NCBI GenBank assembly: GCA_030642125.1
Contig: DAOWOJ010000009.1
Coordinates: forward strand, 1-10,101
DNA: 10,101 nucleotides
DNA from: Candidatus Aenigmatarchaeota archaeon
GTDB lineage: Archaea > Aenigmatarchaeota > Aenigmatarchaeia > DAOWOJ01
Reading direction: 5' to 3'
Below the pieces are notes generated by a model. It made no database searches, had not been told where the DNA came from, and saw only the letters and a program-made list of their open reading frames with translations. Made by a program: the position numbers and the translations under genes. Numbering within the stretch: the stretch's first letter is position 1; every line of letters begins with the position of its first letter. Shown piece after piece: positions 5,197-10,101 of the stretch.

Positions 5197-5982
5197 ATGA
5201 AGAATACACAAAAAAACATAAGAAAGGAAAAATTTTCTAAAGTAGCTCTTTTCACTAAAAAAATTAAACTAAAGTTTGGAGGATTAATAAAATCCATAGT
5301 TGTTTTTGGGTCAATTGTAAAATCTGATAAACCTATAAAAGAAAAATCTGATATAGATATTTGGATAATGTTGGATGATACAGATGAAAAATTATCTAAG
5401 AGCAAAGAAGAGATAGAATCTAATATTAAATTAACAGCAATGGAAATAGGCGATCTTCATGTTCAAATACATTATATAACGCAATTTTGGAAATGGTTAA
5501 GACAAGGCGATCCAGTTTTATTTAATTTCTTGAGATTTGGGTATCCGATATATGATTCAGGATTCATAAAGCCAGCGCAAAGATTATTAAAATTGGGAAT
5601 GATTCCACCAAGCGAAGAAACAATATTGATGTATTCCAAATCAGCGCAAGAACAAATAAAAAAAGCTGAAGAATGTCAAAAGATTGGTATAATAAGTCTT
5701 TATAATTCTATGGTTTGCATTTCACAGGCTGTAAGCATGAAAATATTGAAACATAGACCAGATCCATCCGAAATATCAGGTATATTAAAAAAACTTTATG
5801 ATTCGAATTACATACAACAAGAATATGTGGATTATTATGAAAATATATACAATATTTGGAAAAAAATAGATCATAATGAACTAAAAAATGTTACTGTTGA
5901 ATTGTTCGAAGAAGAATATAAAAAAGCTAAAAAATTTGTTTTAAATATGCAAAAAATACTTGATAAAACATCTAAAAAATAA
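5197..5982 (+). CDS. Nucleotidyltransferase with HEPN-like helical C-terminal domain
   Basis: Residues about 30-95 are a polymerase-beta-superfamily nucleotidyltransferase core: SIVVFGSIVKSDK with the G38-S39 motif, then KEKSDIDIWIML with D52 and D54. The third acidic residue expected on a later strand is not obvious; the strand reads LHVQIHY, with His/Gln instead. A linker of the form WKWLRQGDPVLFNFLRFG follows (98-115), and residues about 140-255 form a helical bundle resembling HEPN domains. It lacks the RxxxxH ribonuclease motif, so it is probably not an active HEPN toxin. I recall similar proteins of about 260 residues from DPANN genomes; their role is unknown. No partner antitoxin or toxin gene lies beside it, so a toxin-antitoxin pair is not supported, although both halves are fused here. 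Flanking genes are a PfkB kinase and Fni. Confidence 0.82.
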   Translation: MKNTQKNIRKEKFSKVALFTKKIKLKFGGLIKSIVVFGSIVKSDKPIKEKSDIDIWIMLDDTDEKLSKSKEEIESNIKLTAMEIGDLHVQIHYITQFWKWLRQGDPVLFNFLRFGYPIYDSGFIKPAQRLLKLGMIPPSEETILMYSKSAQEQIKKAEECQKIGIISLYNSMVCISQAVSMKILKHRPDPSEISGILKKLYDSNYIQQEYVDYYENIYNIWKKIDHNELKNVTVELFEEEYKKAKKFVLNMQKILDKTSKK

Positions 5983-5990
5983 TTATATTA
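5983..5990 (+). promoter_or_regulatory. Candidate TATA box of fni
   Basis: TTATATTA overlaps the end of the preceding gene's stop region and is centred about 28 bases before the fni ATG at 6015. A second A/T element, TTTATATAAT at 6005-6014, touches the ATG and is too close to act as a TATA box for it. No Shine-Dalgarno is visible, so a near-leaderless transcript is the likely mode. Confidence 0.4.
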
Positions 5991-6014
5991 AAAATAACGT
6001 ATAATTTATATAAT

Positions 6015-7061
6015 ATGATAAAAAATTCAAATAAAAGAAAATCCGATCACATTGATATAGTACTAAATAAGGATGTAAATCATAAAAAGACAACAGGACT
6101 AGAAAATATAGAATTAAATTATTGCAGTTTACCAGAAATTGATTTAGATGATGTTAACATATCAACAGAATTCTTAGGAAAATCACTTTCTGCACCGATA
6201 ATAATATCAGGAATGGTAGGCGGTATAGAAAAAGCAAAAAACATAAATAAAAGAATTGCTGTATCAGCTCAGAATGTTGGTATAGGTATGGGATTGGGTA
6301 GTCAAAGATCGATGCTAAAAGATTCAAAATTAAAAAGCACATATATTGTTAAAGATGTTGCTCCTGATATTCTATTGATAGGTAATATAGGTATAATACA
6401 ACTAAAAAAGTATGAATTAGAGACTATCGAAAAAATGATTGAAGATGTGCAAGCTGACGCATTAGCTATTCATATAAATGCTGCGCAAGAAGCTATTCAG
6501 CCAGAAGGAGATACTAATTTTTCTGATTGTATTTCAATAATAGATGAAATAAGTCGAGAACTATCTAAACCTGTATATGTCAAAGAAGTTGGAAATGGAA
6601 TAAGTTATGAAGTCGCTAAAGAACTTGCTAAAACCAAAATAAAAGCAATAGATGTACAAGGAGTTGGTGGTACTAGTTGGACAGCTATAGAAGGTATTAG
6701 AGGAGATTTTGAAATAGGAAAAACTTTTTGGGATTTTGGTATCCCAACAGCAATTTCTATTTACAGTTGTAGAAAAGCTTTCAAAGGGAAAATAATAGCA
6801 AGTGGTGGCATAAGAACAGGGTTAGATATTGTAAAATCCATTATTTTGGGTGCCGATCTTGGTGGATTTGCCACGCCTATAATAAAGATAGATAATTTTG
6901 GTGGTGTAAAAGAAATAGAGAAGTTCTTAAATAGAATAATCAGAGAAATAAAAATATCTTGTTATCTACTTGGATGTAAAAATATCAAAGAACTGAAAAA
7001 TATCACACCAATTATCACTGGAGAGACAAAAAAGTGGATAGAAGAAATAGAACTTTTTTAG
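6015..7061 (+). CDS. fni: Type 2 isopentenyl-diphosphate delta-isomerase
   Basis: Fni interconverts isopentenyl and dimethylallyl diphosphate with FMN and NAD(P)H and Mg2+, supplying both C5 units for archaeal isoprenoid lipids. At 348 residues it has full family length. Motifs appear in order: RKSDHIDI at 8-15, SAPIIISGMVGG, GMGLGSQRSML, LIGNIGIIQL, then HINAAQEAIQPEGD with the conserved Gln and Glu of the active site. They are followed by VKEVGNGIS, DVQGVGGTSW and the phosphate-binding ASGGIRTG, all on a TIM-barrel of the FMN-dependent type. No mevalonate-pathway neighbour is present; the gene follows a nucleotidyltransferase by 32 bases. The enzyme shows that this organism uses, or at least processes, IPP, but not that it makes it. 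Confidence 0.96.
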   Translation: MIKNSNKRKSDHIDIVLNKDVNHKKTTGLENIELNYCSLPEIDLDDVNISTEFLGKSLSAPIIISGMVGGIEKAKNINKRIAVSAQNVGIGMGLGSQRSMLKDSKLKSTYIVKDVAPDILLIGNIGIIQLKKYELETIEKMIEDVQADALAIHINAAQEAIQPEGDTNFSDCISIIDEISRELSKPVYVKEVGNGISYEVAKELAKTKIKAIDVQGVGGTSWTAIEGIRGDFEIGKTFWDFGIPTAISIYSCRKAFKGKIIASGGIRTGLDIVKSIILGADLGGFATPIIKIDNFGGVKEIEKFLNRIIREIKISCYLLGCKNIKELKNITPIITGETKKWIEEIELF

Positions 7062-7073
7062 TATAAACAAAAA
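7054..7073. terminator. Weak oligo-T signals at convergent fni/mutase 3' ends
   Basis: Only 36 bases separate the two convergent stop codons. The plus strand has six T at 7054-7059 running into the fni stop codon, and the minus strand has five T at 7073-7069 downstream of the mutase stop. No hairpin is seen. Both are the simple oligo-T type of signal that archaeal RNA polymerase can use. Confidence 0.3.
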
Positions 7074-7097
7074 TCAATATTTGACAATATAAATTAT

Positions 7098-9689
7098 TTA
7101 AAAAATATGTATATAATATTCCATTCCTATGTCAATTCCGTATGATTTATGTCTAATATTGATATCTCTATCAATATCTATTGTTAATAATTTCAATACT
7201 TTCCGATAAATTTCTATTGGTTCAATTTTTTGTGATTGAGCTAATTTTTTCATTTTATTTTTTATTGTATCAAAATATGTTTTTTTATCAATCTTATTCA
7301 TAAAAATTACGCTGTTTGAAGATATTTTATTAGCTAGATCGTAATAATTTTCTGTGCATGAGATATCATTTAAAATCATATTATTCAATTTATCTATAAT
7401 AAATTTTTGTATATTTTCCAATATTTTCTCATCAAAACTTTCTATATAAATTCTATTTATTTCTTCTGTTGCAGATGCTCTAATAAGAACTCTACTAATA
7501 TTATCAAATCCGTCATTCAATACTATTTCAATTTTATCATACTTGATTCCACCTAACCAAATTATTTTTTGTTTAGCTATTTCAGTGATAGAGTTATCAA
7601 ACCACGAATTTATTATTTTCTGCTTTGGAATATTCGATACCCAGATATCAGATCTTTTGTCGTATTTTTTTCCATATTTTTTAATATGTTCTTCCCAAAT
7701 TTCATTTGGTATTTTTTTATGCCATGCAATCATAGAAGCAATTAAACATACCCCCATTATTCCATCTTTATCAGGGAATTTTTTTACAGCAAATCCCCCA
7801 CTTTCTTCTCCTGCAACAGATGCTGGAATATCGTATTTTTTCATTGCAGCAGAAATATATTTAAAACCAACTTCTGTAACAACTGAAGGAAATTTTTGAA
7901 ATTTTATAGCAGATTCATCAGGAATTTTTATCAATTCGTAAAATGGATGCTGAACTAATGAATTGATATGATCTATTTCAGGAGTACATATTTCGTATCC
8001 TTTTGATTTAAGTGATGTAATAACATCATCCAAAGCAGTAGAAGTTGTGCAAGTTCTTATAACAATACATTTTTCCCAACCTAATCCTCTTACAACGAAA
8101 TCTTCGAGCATAGCCATTAGTTTATTTAAATTAATAAATCCTTTTTTATCAAGTACACCACCACAACGATCACCGTCTGTATCTGTAGCTGTTTCGAAAA
8201 ATGATTTACTCAATTCAAATTCTTTCATAGTTTTGAGTATCCATTTTTCTTCTGGATTGCCATAAAATTCAAGTCCAAGAAAATCATCTTTGTAAGAATT
8301 CATTGGAAATACACATTCCACATTTATTCCAATCTTTTCAAAAATTTTGGATATATAATCAGCGCATGCTCCACTCATAGAATTATGAATGAATTTGTGA
8401 TCTATATTTGAATAGAAATTCTTTAGTAATTCTGTTAAAGGTTTTTTTTCTAATGTAATATTATTGTTGTCTAATATGTTTACTTCTTGTTTTTTTAGAA
8501 AATTAGATATATAATCAGTATATTTATCTTTGATATCAATATAAGAAAATTTAGAATCTTTAATGTTTTTTTTATCTATTTTTCCACATAATAAATTAAT
8601 TAAATTAGCGCTTTTTTCAATATTATCTGTAACACTTGTTGGAGAAACATCTCCATTAGATAAATTCAATCTTTGTCCTTGAGTGGACAATGGATTATGA
8701 CTTGGTGTCATATTTTCTCCGCCTGCTGCATCGCATTTCTCTTCTTCAATTAACCAATAAACCATAGAACCTGTTGGTGATGGATGTTCTGTAAATTTAA
8801 CGGTGAAACCTTGAGCTAAAAATACTTTTGCACTTTCAAGAGCAAATTCTCTAGCACCAATTCTTGTATCATATGTTATTATTATTGTTTTGCCATTTTT
8901 TTTTTGAAATATTTTTAGATTATCACAAATTGCTAATGAAATTGCATCAGATCTGTATTGTGTAAAATCTTTATTTATAAAAGCTCTAAATCCTGATGTT
9001 CCAAATCTTATCTGTTTTTTAGAATATAATGATAAAAGTAAGTTTTTTAATTTATAATTATTTGTTCTGTTTGAAAAGTCATATATTTTATCTCCTATTT
9101 TAGTAGCTTCAGCAACTCTAAATGGTCTGTATAGATTGCGATCATTAAGTGTTTTTATTAAAGGTAATAATTCTTGTTCTACGAATTGTTTTATATCACA
9201 AAATTCATTTCTATTGAATAATTTTAATATACATGAAATCGCTATTTGTCTTATTTGTATAGATTTTTTTAATTGTGTTTGAGCATTTTTATATTTTTTT
9301 TCAGCTTTTAGTAATTCTATTTCATTATCATATTTTTTGATAATTTTATTTATTCTAGAATCTGGATTTTCTGTTGTTTCAAATCCATATTGTCCAGACT
9401 CTATTGCGAATAGCTGAAGAATAGAAAATAAAGTTGGTAGTTGGCTTGTTTCAAAAATATTAATATTTTTATTTATTTTATTTAAAAAAATTTCTGCTAT
9501 TTCATTTGTTTTATTCAATATTTCAATATTTTCTGTTTCTGTTAATAAAATAATGAAACTATAAGTTATATCGTCAATTTTTAATTCGTTTACTTTTTTT
9601 TTAATTATATCTTTTTCTAGATTCTGTAAATCTTTTAAAATTATTTGTTTACTTTTTTCTATTTCTTTTCCACGATATTTATTTCTCAT
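7098..9689 (-). CDS. Phosphoglucomutase-like phosphohexomutase with long N- and C-terminal extensions
   Basis: The core is an alpha-D-phosphohexomutase, moving phosphate between C1 and C6 of a hexose phosphate. All four active-site signatures are present: catalytic phosphoserine S330 in TPSHNP, metal loop DTDGDR (D503, D505, D507), sugar loop GEESGG (627-632), and phosphate loop RASATE (737-742). TPSHNP followed by NLSNGDVSPT resembles the bacterial Pgm subgroup (E. coli type, about 546 residues), so phosphoglucomutase is the best guess; mannose or glucosamine phosphate is not excluded. FGTSGFRA opens the core at 229. Residues 1-226 are a helical, Lys/Ile-rich extension and about 766-863 another extension; I recognise neither. 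The start is ATG at 9689 (863 residues); the in-frame TTG at 9713 lies upstream of the transcription start predicted by the TATA box and is less likely. It is transcribed toward fni, behind a small membrane-protein gene. Confidence 0.9.
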   Translation of the reverse strand: MRNKYRGKEIEKSKQIILKDLQNLEKDIIKKKVNELKIDDITYSFIILLTETENIEILNKTNEIAEIFLNKINKNINIFETSQLPTLFSILQLFAIESGQYGFETTENPDSRINKIIKKYDNEIELLKAEKKYKNAQTQLKKSIQIRQIAISCILKLFNRNEFCDIKQFVEQELLPLIKTLNDRNLYRPFRVAEATKIGDKIYDFSNRTNNYKLKNLLLSLYSKKQIRFGTSGFRAFINKDFTQYRSDAISLAICDNLKIFQKKNGKTIIITYDTRIGAREFALESAKVFLAQGFTVKFTEHPSPTGSMVYWLIEEEKCDAAGGENMTPSHNPLSTQGQRLNLSNGDVSPTSVTDNIEKSANLINLLCGKIDKKNIKDSKFSYIDIKDKYTDYISNFLKKQEVNILDNNNITLEKKPLTELLKNFYSNIDHKFIHNSMSGACADYISKIFEKIGINVECVFPMNSYKDDFLGLEFYGNPEEKWILKTMKEFELSKSFFETATDTDGDRCGGVLDKKGFINLNKLMAMLEDFVVRGLGWEKCIVIRTCTTSTALDDVITSLKSKGYEICTPEIDHINSLVQHPFYELIKIPDESAIKFQKFPSVVTEVGFKYISAAMKKYDIPASVAGEESGGFAVKKFPDKDGIMGVCLIASMIAWHKKIPNEIWEEHIKKYGKKYDKRSDIWVSNIPKQKIINSWFDNSITEIAKQKIIWLGGIKYDKIEIVLNDGFDNISRVLIRASATEEINRIYIESFDEKILENIQKFIIDKLNNMILNDISCTENYYDLANKISSNSVIFMNKIDKKTYFDTIKNKMKKLAQSQKIEPIEIYRKVLKLLTIDIDRDINIRHKSYGIDIGMEYYIHIF

Positions 9690-9720
9690 ACAGGTTATTG
9701 TGTAATGTAGCAATAAAAAT

Positions 9721-9728
9721 AATATAAA
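9721..9728 (-). promoter_or_regulatory. Candidate TATA box of the mutase gene
   Basis: On the minus strand TTTATATT is centred about 35 bases before the ATG at 9689. This predicts a start of transcription near 9698 and a leader of about nine bases. It is in the 79-base gap after the membrane-protein gene. A poorer element, TTTTTATT at 9719-9712, sits exactly 26 bases before the ATG and could give a leaderless mRNA instead. Confidence 0.45.
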
Positions 9729-9768
9729 TTGAAAATGTTTTATTTAGCAATAAATAATAAGTTGATAT

Positions 9769-10050
9769 TTATTTAACGCAATATATAATAGCCCAAATGC
9801 TTCCAATCAATGCGAATATACAACCAATTATTTCAAATATAACTGTTCCAAATAGAAATATATCGTATCCGGTTCCATCTACCAAAAGCCCGAAATTTGC
9901 TGCTAATATAAAAGTTATTCCAGAACAAAACATTAAATTAAATGCCTTTTTTGAGGAATCTATGATACCGACATATTTTGCAAAAGCAGATATTGACAGC
10001 ATAGATAAACCAAATACAGTCAATGTTATAACACTTGAATAAAGCAACAT
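9769..10050 (-). CDS. Small three-helix membrane protein, unknown function
   Basis: The 93-residue product is almost wholly hydrophobic, with predicted membrane helices at about 5-24, 37-57 and 62-90 and only short loops. The loop KYVGIIDSSKKAFN carries most of the charge. Two cysteines (residues 42 and 77) fall in helices and a third (C91) near the end. No family motif is recognisable; compact three-helix proteins like this occur widely. ATG at 10050 has a weak AGGT seven bases upstream. The remaining 51 bases to the window edge hold two short open tails ending just before it (stops near 10060 and 10066), so an upstream gene may end here. The mutase gene follows on the same strand after 79 bases, but with its own promoter candidate. 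Confidence 0.65.
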   Translation of the reverse strand: MLLYSSVITLTVFGLSMLSISAFAKYVGIIDSSKKAFNLMFCSGITFILAANFGLLVDGTGYDIFLFGTVIFEIIGCIFALIGSIWAIIYCVK

Positions 10051-10101
10051 TTTTTTAACCTATTTAAATTGAATAAGCCTGTCCTGTGAATTTAGTTTTA
10101 C

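Noticed and set aside
5197..5982. Toxin-antitoxin (MNT-HEPN) system
   Set aside because: Both halves are in one chain, there is no separate partner gene, and the HEPN ribonuclease motif is missing.
7098..7161. Possible frameshift or run-on at the mutase 3' end
   Set aside because: The C-terminal extension is continuous and simple in reading, without sign of overlap with fni; no shift is needed to explain it.
9689..9713. TTG start for the mutase adding eight residues
   Set aside because: TTG is upstream of the transcription start predicted from the TATA box, and no Shine-Dalgarno precedes it; ATG at 9689 is the better start.
10051..10101. C-terminal tail of another gene at the right edge
   Set aside because: Two short frames are open here (13 and 11 codons) and neither can be preferred or identified, so I do not list a gene.

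Overview
The window looks like a piece of an AT-rich archaeal chromosome. The evidence is a set of archaeal or archaeal/eukaryotic-type information-processing genes: aIF5A, the PCNA sliding clamp, an RPA-like OB-fold protein and archaeal-type DnaG with its Toprim domain. A type 2 isopentenyl-diphosphate isomerase is also present, and several genes carry TATA-box promoters at archaeal spacing. The very low GC content, compact genes and a nucleotidyltransferase/helical protein of a type I recall from DPANN genomes make a DPANN-like lineage possible. I cannot place it more precisely. I see no rRNA, tRNA, CRISPR array, insertion sequence or phage gene.

Layout. Positions 1-1576 (minus strand) hold a tight operon: OB-fold/RPA-like protein, PCNA, aIF5A, and then the start of an unidentified gene cut by the window edge. 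A shared divergent promoter around 1591-1608 separates it from a plus-strand gene (1630-2580) for a secreted, cysteine-free, internally repetitive protein of unknown function. Convergent to that is a minus-strand pair, a small Toprim protein followed by DnaG (2726-4178), ending in a strong hairpin plus T-tract. A 10-bp-arm palindrome at 4193-4214 separates that pair from three plus-strand genes: a PfkB-family sugar/nucleoside kinase, a nucleotidyltransferase with an HEPN-like helical half, and Fni. The first two of these have well-placed TATA-like elements; the element before fni is weaker. Convergent to fni is a very long phosphohexomutase (minus, 7098-9689) with a complete catalytic core and large unexplained extensions at both ends. 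A three-helix membrane protein lies upstream of it.

How it works together. The left half is a replication/translation island: single-strand DNA binding, clamp, primase/exosome-associated DnaG, a second Toprim protein and elongation factor aIF5A. The right half is metabolic: kinase, hexose-phosphate mutase and isoprenoid isomerization for archaeal lipids. A consistent rule is visible. Several genes that open a transcription unit have a TATA-like element centred about 24-28 bases before the ATG, as expected for leaderless mRNAs. The downstream operon genes aIF5A and dnaG have Shine-Dalgarno sequences. I did not find a recognisable defence or mobile system. The most unusual items are the secreted repeat protein, the extended mutase, and the 128-base Toprim/dnaG overlap, which may reflect a one-base frameshift.
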